Under the pieces are notes generated by a model. It ran no database searches, was not told the DNA's origin, and saw only the letters and a program-made list of their open reading frames with translations. Below are positions 32,730 through 43,829 of a stretch of 64,000 nt of DNA, one piece after another. The stretch lies in NCBI GenBank assembly GCA_036426205.1, contig WSYH01000654.1, positions 62,001-126,000 of the forward strand, in the 5' to 3' direction. Made by a program: the position numbers and the translations under genes. This DNA is from Ascaphus truei (lineage: Eukaryota > Chordata > Amphibia > Anura > Ascaphidae). Each line of letters begins with the position of its first letter. Position 1 is the stretch's first letter.

Positions 32730-32907
32730 TGGAGGAGGGTTCTTTATGATGCCACTATTCACTTATTAATTGTTTAGAATATTAGAATATAAGTATGCTT
32801 TTTGACAATAAAATTGTTCTATGTCCTTCTGTCCCATCAATATATGGGTTATGAATAAGAGAAAATTAATATATAAACATTTGGAAAAATTCTCAATAAT
32901 CAATTCT

Positions 32908-35900
32908 TTTTTTTTTTTTTTAACTCAGATTTTTATTGCAATGTAACAGCAAAAAATACATTATCAAATATTTTTTTTTTTTGTCTTGTATGAAAACAAT
33001 ATCTTAACAACTGAGAGAATAGCAGTGAGATCTTTCTAAAAAGGACAAACAGACACTTATAATAAAACTTAAAGGGGGAGACAATACCCACTCACAATAA
33101 AAAAAAAAAAAAAAAAAGGGGGAGGGAGTGGGAAGGTTTGGGTGGGGTGGGGAAGGATGTGGGTGAGGTATGTAGAGTGAGGTGGTAAGGGGTGCATCTG
33201 AGGCCCGAATCCGAACACGTGTGGACTGGGTCGCTTCTCTAATTGCTAATATTATAATGCTGCTAAATAGGTTCTTATGGATATAGAATACAACCTGTAA
33301 GCTCCCCCCAAGGAGAACGCATCTACAACTATCATAGCCAGATTGAGGTCCTCTCTATCCCCGGGATATCTGTCTGTTCTAGCCAGGGCGTCCAGACTTT
33401 TAGGAAATTGTCACCAGTGTCGTTAACTAAACTCGTTAACTTTTCCATCTGGCAAACGAACCAAATTCGATTTCGAATCTTTGGGATGGTTGGAATATCA
33501 GATTGTTTCCATAATGCTGCGATCTCGCACCGCGTTGCAATTGCAAAATGGGCAATTAATTTGTTGTGTGCTTTGGTAAGGCCCGTTAATGGCCTGTTCA
33601 GGAGGAACAGCCACGGGTCTGGGGGTATTGTGAGATCGAACAGTCTCTGAATCCAATGTCTAATCGCCTCCCAGAGCGGAGAGATCCGAGGGCAGGACCA
33701 CAGCATATGTAACAGGTCGGCTGATCCTCCGCACTGGCGGGGGCACAGGGGGGAGGATCCCGGCACAAACCTTGATAATTTCAGTGGGGTGAGGTACCAT
33801 CGCATTAGGACTTTATATGCGTTCTCCTTAAGAGTGGTGCATATGGAGCTCTTTGCAGTGGCCATGTAAATAGCGCTCCAATCTTCATCCTCTAAGTTTT
33901 CTCCTAAATCTGTTTCCCATTGAGATCGGAATGAGGGTATCTGCTGTGCATGTTCACCAGAACTGATCACCTCTCCGTAGATCTGTGATGTAAGTCCCTT
34001 TGTGTCGGTCTCAGCCAGACAGAGCTTTTCGAAAGATGTTAATAGGGGGTATGGGGCAAATTTATTATAAAAAGCCCTGATCTGGAGGTATCGAAAGAAT
34101 TCTGAGTGGGGCATCTCTTTTTCTTCTCTGATATGGTCGAATGTTTTGATTTTTCTATCATGTCCCTCCAGATCTCTAATCCGATTGTAACCCTTCTGCC
34201 TCCAGATTGAGGTATTACCGACCGATAGACCCGGTGCGAATTCAGGATTATTCCAAATGGGTGTCACCATGGAGTGTTTTGTCGTGAGGGGATGCCTGTT
34301 TTTTGTAGCCTCCCAGATTGACAGTGAGTTGGTCATTGAGGATAGCGGCATTGTGGCAAATTTTTGCGCTGTTTTAGGTAACCAAATTAAACTGCTGAGC
34401 TCCAAAGGTGCGCATGCGGCATTTTCTATTTCTACCCATCTCTTCGATTTCGGGTTAGATTGCCATTGTACAATTTGGCTTAATTGTGCCGCCTTGTAAT
34501 ATGATAGCAGGCAGGGTACTGCTAGGCCGCCAGCCAGCACAGGTCTTGTCATATTTAGTTTACTTACCCTCGGTTTTTTACCTCCCCAGATAAATTTGTA
34601 AATGTCAGATTGAAGTGAGTGTATGTCCCTCAATCTGAGTGGCACTGGAAGAGTTTGGAAGAGGTATAATATACGGGGGAGTAGGTTCATTTTGACACGA
34701 TGGATACGTCCAATCCAGGATATCCTTTTGGATGTCCACTTCTGTAAATCAGATTTTAGGGTCCGAATCAGGTTGGGGTAATTTGCATTGTACACGTCCT
34801 TTACAGTTTTGGTGATGTGGACACCCAAGTATTTTATGTGGTTTTGTTGCCAGTTAAATTTGAAATTTAATTTTAGTAATTTCTCTGTGTGTCTAGGGAG
34901 GTTGACATTGAGGGCTTCCGACTTGGATTGATTGATTTTGAAGCCGGAGACCTTAGCGAATCGATCTAGTAGGGCGAATAGGTTTGGCAGGGAAGTAAGG
35001 GGTTTTGTGATAATCAAGAGGATGTCATCCGCATATAGGGCCGCTTTATGGGTTTGGGAGTATGCGTTTAACCCTGAGATGTCTGGGTTTCCTCTGATTT
35101 GCGCCGCCAGTGGTTCGATACAAAGGGCAAATAAAAGTGGGGATAATGGGCAGCCCTGTCTCGTGCCACTCTTTATTTGGAATGGCAGAGAGGGGTAGCC
35201 TTGGTGTATGACCCTGGCGGTGGGGTTAGAGTACAGCGACAGAATCGCCTCGCTCACCCGATCTCCAAAGCCAAATGTTGCAAGCGTCTCTTTTAAATAT
35301 GGCCAGTCTATCCTATCGAAAGCTTTTTCTGCATCCAGACTTAACAACATGCTTTGAGTTGCCTTACTATTTGCCAAATCCAACAGATCAATAAATCGTC
35401 GTGTATTATCCGCTGCTTGCCGGCCCTTGATAAATCCGACTTGATCTGGGTGTATAAGTCTGGGTAGGATGAGACTAAGTCTATTGGCCAGTAATTTAGC
35501 GTATAATTTGACATCGGTGTTAATTAATGATATAGGCCGGTAGCTTTTGCAATCTAGCGGGTCTTTCCCCGTTTTATGTATTAGTGATATTGACGCCTTT
35601 AACATCTCTTTGGGGATGGGGGCTCCCGCTAAAATAGCGTTAAACATGCGGAGCAACCTAGGGGCTAGTAGCTCTATAAATTTCTTATAATAAAGCCCTG
35701 AAAATCCATCTGGCCCAGGGTCCTTTGATGGTTTCAACTCTTTAATGGCTTGCGACAGTTCTTCTATAGTGAAGTCAGCGTTCAGGGCTTCTCTGTCTGT
35801 GTCCGTCAATCTCCCTAGATTTGAGCTGGTTAAGAAATCTCTTAGTGCACCGCTCGTTTTGATGTTATGTGCCACTTTTCCACCATTATATAGTGTTTCA

Positions 35901-37360
35901 TAAAATGAGCCGAATTCGTCTACTATTTTCTGAGGTTTAGACGTGGGGGTACCAGATTTTAAGCGTATAGCTTGGATGTTATACTTAGCTTGCCTATCCT
36001 TTAGCATGCGGGCCAACATTGTATCCGGCCTGTTCGCTTTCTCAAAAAATCTCCTCTTTGACCAACTCAGTGAATTGTCCACCCTGGAGGCTAGGAGCAT
36101 GTTAAGTTCAATTTTGGCGTCTTTTACCTCCTGCAAAATTTTAGGGTCTAAGGTTTTTTTATGTTTAGAGGAGAGAGTCTGCAATTTGGTTTGGAGAGTG
36201 ATAATTTTGGACTCCCTTTCTCGTTTTCGTCTGGCTGTGATATTTATTAACGTTCCGCGTAATGTTGCTTTATGAGCTTCCCAAAGAACTAACGGTGAGT
36301 CGACAGAGCCTGTATTTATATTAAAGAATTGGTCTATTTCGTTGTCAATAATATCACAGATCTCGGGAATTTTTAAGATTGATTCATTTAGTTTCCAGTT
36401 CGTCCCAGGTCTATCCGTACGAATATTATTGCACCTTAGCTCTATTGGTGCATGGTCAGACCATGAAATATCATGGATCCCAGCTCGGGTGACCATAGGA
36501 ACCAGGTGACAGGACACGAAGAAGTAATCAATTCTGCTGTATGAGCCATGAGGGTGAGAGAAGAATGTGTAATCCCTGTCTGCCGGATGTAATTCTCGCC
36601 ATATATCTGTAAGCTGGGTGGTCTTGAGGCCCCGGCGTATCGAGACGCCCGCTCCCTTGTTATATTGACCTGCAACCCCTGACCTATCTAGGTGCGGTTG
36701 CATGACCATGTTAAAGTCACCCGCTAGTACGACGCTCCCTTGAGATACTGAGCTCAAGGTTCTGAAAAACTTATCAAAAAAGATCGTACTCTTTTCACAG
36801 GGGGCATATATGCAAGCTAGTGTAATTTTCTGTCCCCTAATCGCCCCCACTACTATGATGTATCTGCCCTCACTGTCGCGCTTAGTTAACTGCACTTCAA
36901 ATGGAATGCTATTTCGAATTAATATAGCTACCCCGCGTTTTTTAACCGCTGCGGCAGCTGAGAAAACCTGAGTAAAATCTTTGTCAAGATGTTTGGGGGC
37001 GCTAGATCTGCTGAAATGTGTCTCTTGCAAGAAAAGAACCTCAGCGTGTTTCCTTTTGTAGTCTGAAAAAGCCAACTTCCGTTTGGTTGGGTTGTTAAAG
37101 CCCTGCACGTTGTGAGAAATAAGTATCAACGCCATTTATTAATGTGTGTATAAGTCAGCGTCTGGGTAACTTGAAACTCACCCAAGTCCCCGTCCTTCGG
37201 ACATATCCGACTCACTGCCCCGAAATACACCCACTCCACCTGTTTTGTGTTTCGCCGGTCTGGCTGATGTACCTCTGGAAGGGGGAGGGAGGGAGAGGCG
37301 AGAGAGAGGGGGGGGAGAGGGTGGGGAGGAGGTGTGCGGAAGGGGGGTGTAGAGTAGAGT
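32908..37360 (-). mobile_element. L1-clade LINE, 5' truncated
   Basis: The left end has a run of T at about 32909-32924, which is the poly-A tail of a minus-strand insertion, then about 400 bases of 3' untranslated sequence and an open ORF2 (33332-37135). About 200 bases upstream of ORF2 are present but no ORF1, so the copy is 5' truncated. The right limit near 37360 is approximate. No clear target duplication was found by eye. Confidence 0.8.
33332..37135 (-). CDS. L1-clade ORF2: endonuclease and reverse transcriptase
   Basis: A 1267-codon open frame of typical ORF2 length. An APE-type endonuclease occupies about residues 1-235: SHNVQGFN, QETHF with catalytic Glu38, GDFNMV, SRIDYFFVS and SDHAPIEL. 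The RT follows: KPSKDPGPDGFSGLYY, RPISLINTDVKLYAKLLANR, HPDQVGFIKGRQ, LSLDAEKAFDRIDW, GTRQGCPLSPLLFALCIEPL and ALYADD (Tyr701 to Asp704), then YLGVHI. The C-terminal third ends with a Cys/His segment (LCPRQCGGSADLLHMLWSCP) common in L1-type ORF2. All catalytic motifs look intact. It nicks target DNA and copies its own RNA. Decayed relatives occur at 19670-20930 and 45950-46393. Confidence 0.92.
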   Translation of the reverse strand: MALILISHNVQGFNNPTKRKLAFSDYKRKHAEVLFLQETHFSRSSAPKHLDKDFTQVFSAAAAVKKRGVAILIRNSIPFEVQLTKRDSEGRYIIVVGAIRGQKITLACIYAPCEKSTIFFDKFFRTLSSVSQGSVVLAGDFNMVMQPHLDRSGVAGQYNKGAGVSIRRGLKTTQLTDIWRELHPADRDYTFFSHPHGSYSRIDYFFVSCHLVPMVTRAGIHDISWSDHAPIELRCNNIRTDRPGTNWKLNESILKIPEICDIIDNEIDQFFNINTGSVDSPLVLWEAHKATLRGTLINITARRKRERESKIITLQTKLQTLSSKHKKTLDPKILQEVKDAKIELNMLLASRVDNSLSWSKRRFFEKANRPDTMLARMLKDRQAKYNIQAIRLKSGTPTSKPQKIVDEFGSFYETLYNGGKVAHNIKTSGALRDFLTSSNLGRLTDTDREALNADFTIEELSQAIKELKPSKDPGPDGFSGLYYKKFIELLAPRLLRMFNAILAGAPIPKEMLKASISLIHKTGKDPLDCKSYRPISLINTDVKLYAKLLANRLSLILPRLIHPDQVGFIKGRQAADNTRRFIDLLDLANSKATQSMLLSLDAEKAFDRIDWPYLKETLATFGFGDRVSEAILSLYSNPTARVIHQGYPSLPFQIKSGTRQGCPLSPLLFALCIEPLAAQIRGNPDISGLNAYSQTHKAALYADDILLIITKPLTSLPNLFALLDRFAKVSGFKINQSKSEALNVNLPRHTEKLLKLNFKFNWQQNHIKYLGVHITKTVKDVYNANYPNLIRTLKSDLQKWTSKRISWIGRIHRVKMNLLPRILYLFQTLPVPLRLRDIHSLQSDIYKFIWGGKKPRVSKLNMTRPVLAGGLAVPCLLSYYKAAQLSQIVQWQSNPKSKRWVEIENAACAPLELSSLIWLPKTAQKFATMPLSSMTNSLSIWEATKNRHPLTTKHSMVTPIWNNPEFAPGLSVGNTSIWRQKGYNRIRDLEGHDRKIKTFDHIREEKEMPHSEFFRYLQIRAFYNKFAPYPLLTSFEKLCLAETDTKGLTSQIYGEVISSGEHAQQIPSFRSQWETDLGENLEDEDWSAIYMATAKSSICTTLKENAYKVLMRWYLTPLKLSRFVPGSSPLCPRQCGGSADLLHMLWSCPRISPLWEAIRHWIQRLFDLTIPPDPWLFLLNRPLTGLTKAHNKLIAHFAIATRCEIAALWKQSDIPTIPKIRNRIWFVCQMEKLTSLVNDTGDNFLKVWTPWLEQTDIPGIERTSIWL

Positions 37361-37367
37361 ACAGTAA

Positions 37368-38390
37368 TTTCAAAAGGCAGTTCATCATAATAATTTGATC
37401 AATAAACCCCCAAATACAACCCCCAAATACAGTACATAAAAAGCAAGTCACTTTATCTCCCTGTGCCTCAGGCACCAAAAAAATACAGTAGATTGTGATC
37501 TCCACGGGACAGGGAAGGACCTGTGCCTGCAAAATATCTCTGGAAAGTGCTACATATACTGTAACTAAAAGCACTATACAAAAACATGCTATTATTATTA
37601 TTATAATATCAAGGTGATGCTCTGTGCAAATCAAATTCGAGAAGGGATTTTCCAAAACGTTGCCGTAAACAAAGCCTCAAAGCTCCCGTCTCAAAGAGAA
37701 TTACACGCAGGCGCAGTGAGGCTTTGTTCTGTACTGTAGCTCTGCTATGGACGGATTAAGAACACAATGGCAAGATTCAGAAAATTAACGATTCTGTGGA
37801 GAGGGGGGGTTGAGTGACTCATACGCAGTAAGCAGCTAAGCAGCTAAATAGCTCCCGTCTGAAAAAGGATCACACACATGCGCAGTGAGGCTTTGAAGCT
37901 CGGCTATGGACGGATTAAGAACACAATGGCAAGATTCAGAAAATTAACGACTCTGTGGAGAGGGGGGGGGGGTTGGGTGACTCATGCGCAGTAAGCAGCT
38001 AGCTCCCATCTCAAAGAGGCTTAGAGTACACGCAGTCACAGTGAGGCGATTGACGCTCGGCTAGGGATGGATTAAAAACACAATGACTAACTTCAGAAAA
38101 TGAATGAATCTGTGCAGGTGTCTGTCGAATGACTCTGTGGAGAGGAGGGGGTTGGGTAACTCATGCGCAGTAAGCAGCTAAGCAGCTAAATAGCTCCCAT
38201 ATGAACAAGGATTACACGCAGGCGCAGTGAGGCTTTGAAGCTAGGCTATGGATGGATTCAAAACACAATGGCAATATTCTAAAAATTAAAGACAGCCGCA
38301 TGAAGTTCAAAGCTAAATACATACTTTAATTTCAAAAGGCAGTTCATCATAATAATACACCCCCAAATACCGTACGTAAAAAGCACACAA
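37368..38390. repeat. Tandem repeat block flanked by direct repeats
   Basis: Between 37676 and about 38310 there are about four copies of a unit of 150-190 bases containing AGCTCCCRTCT, GGCGCAGTGAGGC, TATGGACGGATTAA and CTCTGTGGAGAGG. A separate direct repeat containing TTCAAAAGGCAGTTCATCAT flanks the block (37368 and 38329). Units carry variable poly-G runs. No coding content. Confidence 0.8.
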
Positions 38391-39140
38391 ATCAACCATG
38401 TGCAGTCAAACGCACAGGGTCGCAGACAAAAGCTACAGTAAGATGGTTTTTGCAGGCTTGTGGAGAAAAAAAAATTACAATAAAAAAAAAATTCTTAATT
38501 TTTTTTTTGGTCACTCACTCAGGCAAGCAAGCAGTGGTGGGCGAAGTTACAGGTGCATGCACAGTAAATTCCTGCTGTCAAGCAGGAATGTGATTGAAAC
38601 CAGACACACGTTCATAGGAATGGTGTGGGAGAGATGTACTGCATTGCACAGAAGATAATAAGTTGAAATATCCTGCAGTGCAGGTAATTATCCTGAGCGA
38701 GGGGAGAGCGCTGTATACTGTATGCAGAAATGTGACACTGTTACAGTACTGTACATGCCTATGCGTTTCATCAATTTTCAAATGAGACATACTGTACAGC
38801 AGTACAGCACCGCAAATGCATGTATACTTTAAATATGCAAATTTACAATTACTGCGCACTACACACACAGACTGTGTACTGACGTAGGTTGAACCGCGAA
38901 GGTGTTAGACTTCCAAGACAACAGCTCGCAAACGCCCCCCTGAGTTTTTACATGGCATTGCAGTATTGCAGACAGCGAGAATAAAGTGCTAATATCACGA
39001 GCGCGAAAATAACGCAATTCACTCCGGGCGAAAACGACACAAAACCGCACATAACCAGGATAATCTGAAAATCGCGGATCTAGCCGATTTAGACTAAAGA
39101 CGGGTCGCCACTGTGTATATATATATATATATATATATAC
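38391..39140. other. Non-coding block ending in a (TA)n run
   Basis: No gene. It contains ACTGTATGC and TACAGTACTGTAC words near 38697-38760 and a CpG-bearing part at 38880-39110 that ends GTCGCCACTGTG next to a (TA)n run (39113-39140). Read on the minus strand, this begins (TA)n then CACAGTGGCGACC, reminiscent of the junction at 20930-20955. Confidence 0.45.
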
Positions 39141-39495
39141 AGTAGAAAGATATGAGTGTTTGGGGAAAATGTAAGATCTTCTGGATCAGCTGCATTTCAT
39201 CACTCAAAATGAATTTACTACCATGACTGCTATACTTTTTTCAGACTCTACCTATCCCCCTTGTAACTGAAGATGTCATAGATCTTCAAAAGAAGATAAC
39301 AGAGAACAATTGGGAAGGCAAAAGGCAGAGGGTCAATAAACAAATGATGACCCTTACTACAGGTGTAGGGATTTTAGCACAGCTGTGGTTGATATATTAT
39401 TATTGCAGCTAAATATACACAGCTCATCAACTAGCATGCAAATCTGGGACTAAAATGAGTTTAGTAGGCCCCTTAAAATAAAAAAAATCTTACTC
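39141..39495. other. No gene recognised
   Basis: AT-rich spacer between the (TA)n run and the 5' LTR of the Gmr1-like element. Nothing recognisable. Confidence 0.4.
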
Positions 39496-40427
39496 TGTGA
39501 GAGACGATCAGGGGTAATCTGGCATGTAATAAAGGGGTTATACCCGGCTAGTTACCCCTAATTCGTGCAGGAAGAGAAAGGGTTAATGTATAATGTACTA
39601 TGTATGTGTATTCTAAAGCACTTTTATTCCCTGTGAATTCAATTCCCAAGTCAAGTTACAGTAAGCAGGCAAATGAGGTAATCTGTTTTGTGATCTATGG
39701 GTAAGCACTGTGATGTAATTTGGGAGTCAGCCCTGCAAAGTGTTCAGGGGATTATGTGACGGTATGTACTAATTTCTCAGATAGCAGACTTGTAAAGGGA
39801 TTTGCATGTGAATTACATTTGTATGGAGGGGCCTCTGATTTAATCAGGTGAGGTGCATTGAGCATTGCAAATGTGCATTGAGGATGATCTGGGAGCTTTG
39901 GGAGTCCCTGACTTCAAAGGGAATCCAGTGGCTTTATTGCCAAGGTGTCTGGAGATATTCAGGAATATCAAGCTGCAGAGTCATAAGGAGTGGGGATGGG
40001 CCAGATAACATTAAGTATCTGCCATCAACCCCTCCTATGGGTTAGACAATGCCCAGCCATTCAGCCCTAGACTTGGTGTTGCCAGGGGGGTGGGGGGCAC
40101 TCTTGCTTCCTCCCAGAGGTCCATGCCTATTTGTGATGGAAATTCAAACCCTAAAAAGAGGCAGGTTGCCCCAACCCCAGAGTGGTAGAGTGTTCGCTAT
40201 TCGTAGTTGGTGGTTCGTGACTCTAATCCAGCAACGGAGAATTGCTAGCCAGTGTTATTCTTGGATACTTCACCCTGTTATTTTACCGTGTTATTTTTAA
40301 GTGTCATTTGTGTTACAGTGTTGTGTTTGCCCGAAAGGGAATAAATATTCAGTTTATTTATTCATTTTGGCCTGCTCCATCAATGCCCAGTATATTTGGC
40401 ATGAATTAGGTCTGGTCTACCGTGACA
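39496..40427 (+). repeat. Gmr1-like 5' LTR
   Basis: Starts TGTGAGAGACGATCAGGGG and ends GGTCTACCGTGACA. Compared with the 3' LTR it has an extra GA near the start and about 400 bases (39790-40192) that the 3' LTR lacks. AATAAA occurs at about 40341. Confidence 0.85.
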
Positions 40428-40440
40428 GGCTTAGATTTAC

Positions 40441-40458
40441 TGGTGGCAGCGGCGGGAC
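40441..40458 (+). promoter_or_regulatory. Putative primer binding site
   Basis: TGGTGGCAGCGGCGGGAC follows the 5' LTR by 13 bases and begins with the TGG typical of sites complementary to the 3' end of a tRNA. I cannot name the tRNA with confidence. Confidence 0.45.
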
Positions 40459-40670
40459 ATGATTGAAGCTGTTATAGTCAACTGCACGAATCTATAACAC
40501 AGTGAGGGTATTCGTAAATTGCAATCTCCTCAGAAAAGTGATAATTCACACACCTGTTTCATAAGGCATGAGAGATATAACACTATCACCATATTCCAAG
40601 TACCTTTGGTAAATATGCCAACATGAGTGATCGTGCAGGACGGTTCTGATCCTGGGTGTGAGAGCAAGTC

Positions 40671-41790
40671 ATGGAAAGATGTGCGGGCTATGGAATGCCG
40701 ATGGACAGTTGGACAAAGGGACAGCTGAAGCAAGACCTGGAGGACTACGAAGCCTCAGCCACGGTTACAGCGGGTGGCAGCCAGCATGGAGTGCAGGAGG
40801 TTAATCCGGCTCCCGAGTTGCAAGAACATGGGGAGGGAGCAAGAGTCCACATGAATATTGGTGGCTTTGCACCAGTGGGTGGACCGGGCATTGCGGCGAC
40901 TGGACTAGTCACCCCTGCGCTCACCGCGCTCCTGACCACATGGGGAGAGGGGGCTATGGCAGCAGAGCGAATCTAGCTGCTGGCCGTGGCCTTCGGAAGA
41001 ACCCCCCTCTCACACCTTGGCAACGGGGAACAGGACATTCCCAGAATAAACCATCACATTTTCTGCAAATTTGTGGACACTACTGACCAGATTGATGGAT
41101 TCTTGAAGGGCTTCGAGATGCAATTTCGACGGTACAGAGTACTAAAACGGGAGTGGGTTATGCGACTTAACACTTTGTTGTCTGGTCTGGCCAAACAGAC
41201 TCTGCAGGCTATCCCAGACGAGGATGGCAATGACTACGGTCACGTGAAGAACATGTTGCTGGCTCAGTGCTCCCTCACCCCAGAAGCATACCGAGGCAAG
41301 TTCAGGACTGGCGAAAAGAAGCCTCAAGAATCCTTTGTCAATTACGATGCCCGCATGACATTGCATGGGGCACAGAGGGTAGAGGGTTGTGGGGTCACTA
41401 CATTCCCTGCATTGCTGGACTTAATGTATCAGGAGCAATTGCTGCAGCAGTGTCCCCCTGAGGTGAGGACATGTGTGTTTGACAGAAACCCCAAAACCCA
41501 TGTGGATGCAGCAAAGCTGGCAGACGACTATGTAACCAGCAGGGCGTTGATCAACCTTAAACTAGCTTCCAGAGGAGTGGCCACTCTGGCCCAGGGAGCT
41601 AAGATGACCCCGCAATGGACTCACAAGCCTGCAGCGGGAGGTAAACCACCTACCGCTACAGAATTTAAACATGAGAGGCGGTTTTACAACTGCAATAAGG
41701 TTGGTCACATCAGGCCAGAATGCCCGGACCATGCCAGGTCTGGGGAATCCCAGCAGGGCCACCGTTCCCAAGCTGCAATGCCAGTCGCCG
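40671..41790 (+). pseudogene. Gmr1-like gag
   Basis: The frame from 40671 is interrupted by a stop at about 40974 and resumes in another frame at 40986-42059. Capsid-like blocks include FVDTTDQIDGFLKGFEMQF and LAKQTLQAIPDEDGNDY, followed by a second helical part with SFVNYDARMTLHG. At about 41683 a CCHC zinc knuckle appears as FYNCNKVGHIRPEC, in which the first Cys of C-x2-C-x4-H-x4-C is Phe. Gag would package the element RNA; this copy has lost one zinc ligand and its frame. Confidence 0.75.
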
Positions 41791-41879
41791 GTGTGCGGCT
41801 AACACACACAGGAGCCAAGCCCAGACGTGGAAGCCAAGCCCAGAGGGACGTCCACGGAAGATCCTGTCCTTGTCACCTC

Positions 41880-42120
41880 AGGACCAGCAGCAGAGATCGG
41901 TGGACATCAGGTGGTGCCAATCAGCATGCACACCTGAGAAAAGTGACCATCGGAGACCGGCAAGTGGACGGCTTGCTGGATTCGGTGCCACTGTTACCCT
42001 GGTGCACCCATATATGGTGCGGCCACAGGATTTGCTCCCGGGCCATGGAATGCAAGTGACCATGCCTGAGGAGGACCGCGGTCACTCCAGGTTGCCCCTT
42101 CTTTTTGGATTGGGGTTCCG
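41880..42120 (+). pseudogene. Gmr1-like aspartic protease, frameshifted
   Basis: VDGLLDS in one frame (near 41965) and GATVTLVHPYMV in the next together give the L-D-S-G-A active site of a retropepsin split by a one-base loss. It sits between the zinc knuckle and the integrase N-terminus. Confidence 0.65.
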
Positions 42121-42439
42121 GATGTGGCATGAGGGAGGTGGGGGTATTGCTTGGGTTAGTTGCAATGACCTGGGTCACATTACCTGCATGTTTACAGCAG
42201 AGCTGGCTCCAGTTGCAGCAATCACCAGGTACCAGTCAGCCCAGCTAACAGCAGCTGCAACCCCTGTCCCCCTGCATTTGGTACCAATAATACCAGTGGC
42301 CTCTGCAGAGACCGGGCAGGTAAGCCAGACTAAGTCAACCTCTGATACGGACCTACTGTTCCCTTTGCCTGTTCCCAGTCCCCCCGACGTAGCAGCGACC
42401 GGTGGGTGGCCAGAGTTAGGTACTAAGTTTAGGAAAGTG

Positions 42440-43660
42440 GTGCGATCCGACCCCAGCTTGGAGGGCATTCGACCCCAGCCAGGGGACGGGTTGGATAACT
42501 ACTTGTGGCACCGCGGGTTACTGTATAGAGAGTCAGGGACTAAGGGTTTAAATGAGGTATGGATGGGTAGACAACAGCTGGTAGTGCCCACAGAGTATAG
42601 GCAGCTGTTGTTGCGGGTAGCCCACTCCATTCCACTAGCGGGGCATCAGGGGTCACTCGGACGAGAGCCTGGCTGTTGCAGTGTTACCACTGGTCAGGGT
42701 CATCAAGGTCTGTTTCAGATTTCTGCCGGTCCTGTGATGCCTTCCAGCGAGTGGGTAAGGTGGGCGATTGTGTGAAGGCACCCCTGAACCGTTTACCGGT
42801 AATCGGGGAACCCTTCCAGAGGATAGAAATGGACCTTGTAGGACCCCTTATGAATCCCAGTTTGTCCGGGAAGCGCTACATACTCACGGTGGTGGACTTT
42901 TCCACCCGGTACCCTGAGGCTGTAGCGCTTGCCACTATAGACAGGAGGGCAGTAGCTAAGGCTTTGCTTAGTATTTTGACCAGGGTAGGTTTCCCTAGCG
43001 AGATCCTAACCGACCAGGGCACACAATTCATGAGTGAATTGTTGCAGTGTCTCTGGGATGCATGCGGGGTGAAGTACCAGCGCACGACCCATTACCACCC
43101 CCAAACCAACGGACTGTGTGAGATGTTCAACGGGATGCTGAAGCAGATGCTTCAGACATTTATAGAGGTGGAGGGGAAAGACTGGGAGATTCACCTGCAG
43201 CACTTGCTGTTTGGTTACCGAGAGGTCCCGCAAGAATCTACCGGCTTTTCTCCCTTTGAATTGCTATATGGCCGTAGGGTCCGGGGACCTCTGGACCTAT
43301 TCCGTGAGGGGTGGGAAGGGGAGGCTACTACTACTGATGCTTCTGTGCTTCAGTATGTAGTAGATCTCAGGGACAGGTTAGAAATGCTCATGGGGTTGGC
43401 ACAGGACAATCTTAGGGCCGCTCAGACAAGCAGAAGCATTGGTATGACCAGAATGCCCATAGTAGGGAATTAATCCCAGGTCAGCAAGTACTTGTTCTCA
43501 AGCCTACTCGGGAGAACAAGTTAATGGCTGCCTGGATGGGACCGTATTCGGTACTCCAGAAGATGAACGAGTGCAATTACGTTGTACAGATAGATATGGA
43601 TAGGAATATGACGTATCATATAAATATGCTCAAGATGTATATAGCGCCGAGTGTGGCATC
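42440..43660 (+). pseudogene. Gmr1-like integrase with GPY/F tail
   Basis: The zinc-binding N-terminus is seen as VAHSIPLAGHQGSLG in one frame and CRSCDAFQ in the next, so a frameshift lies near 42665. The catalytic core is open at 42676-43473. Core Asp residues occur in IEMDLVGPL and ILTDQGTQF, and the Glu in PQTNGLCEMFNGML, giving the D,D,E triad. STGFSPFELLYGRRVRGPLD follows. A GPY/F-type C-terminal module (AAWMGPYSVLQKM...YHINMLKMY) is at 43520-43650. The module inserts element DNA into the genome. It lies upstream of RT, which is the unusual feature of this family. Confidence 0.85.
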
Positions 43661-43829
43661 GGTGCTGGCCATTTGTAGCCCACTGATGGGAGATCAGACG
43701 AGCGATGCTCTGCCTGACCTCTTTTGGAGGCTATGCAGGGAGGTACAGTGAAGCAGGTGGAGATCGGGACTCAGCTGAGTGTTAGGCAGAGAGTAGATGC
43801 TAGGAATATGCTAGAGCGTATAGGGTTCT

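Larger units (their letters stand above)
29371..32905 (+). mobile_element. Penelope-like element with open frames
   Basis: Two overlapping open frames (29413-30339 and 30336-32729) followed by about 175 bases of AT-rich sequence that stops at the poly-T end of an L1. Both frames are free of stops, unlike every other PLE copy in the window, so this copy is young or recently active (inference). No hammerhead-like motif is seen downstream. The left junction with the older PLE fragment lies somewhere in 29340-29400. Confidence 0.8.

Noticed and set aside
37144..37655. Frames of 84 and 147 codons with Pro/Ser or Gly/Arg runs
   Set aside because: They cover a GA/CT-rich low-complexity tract at the L1 5' junction and show no domain.
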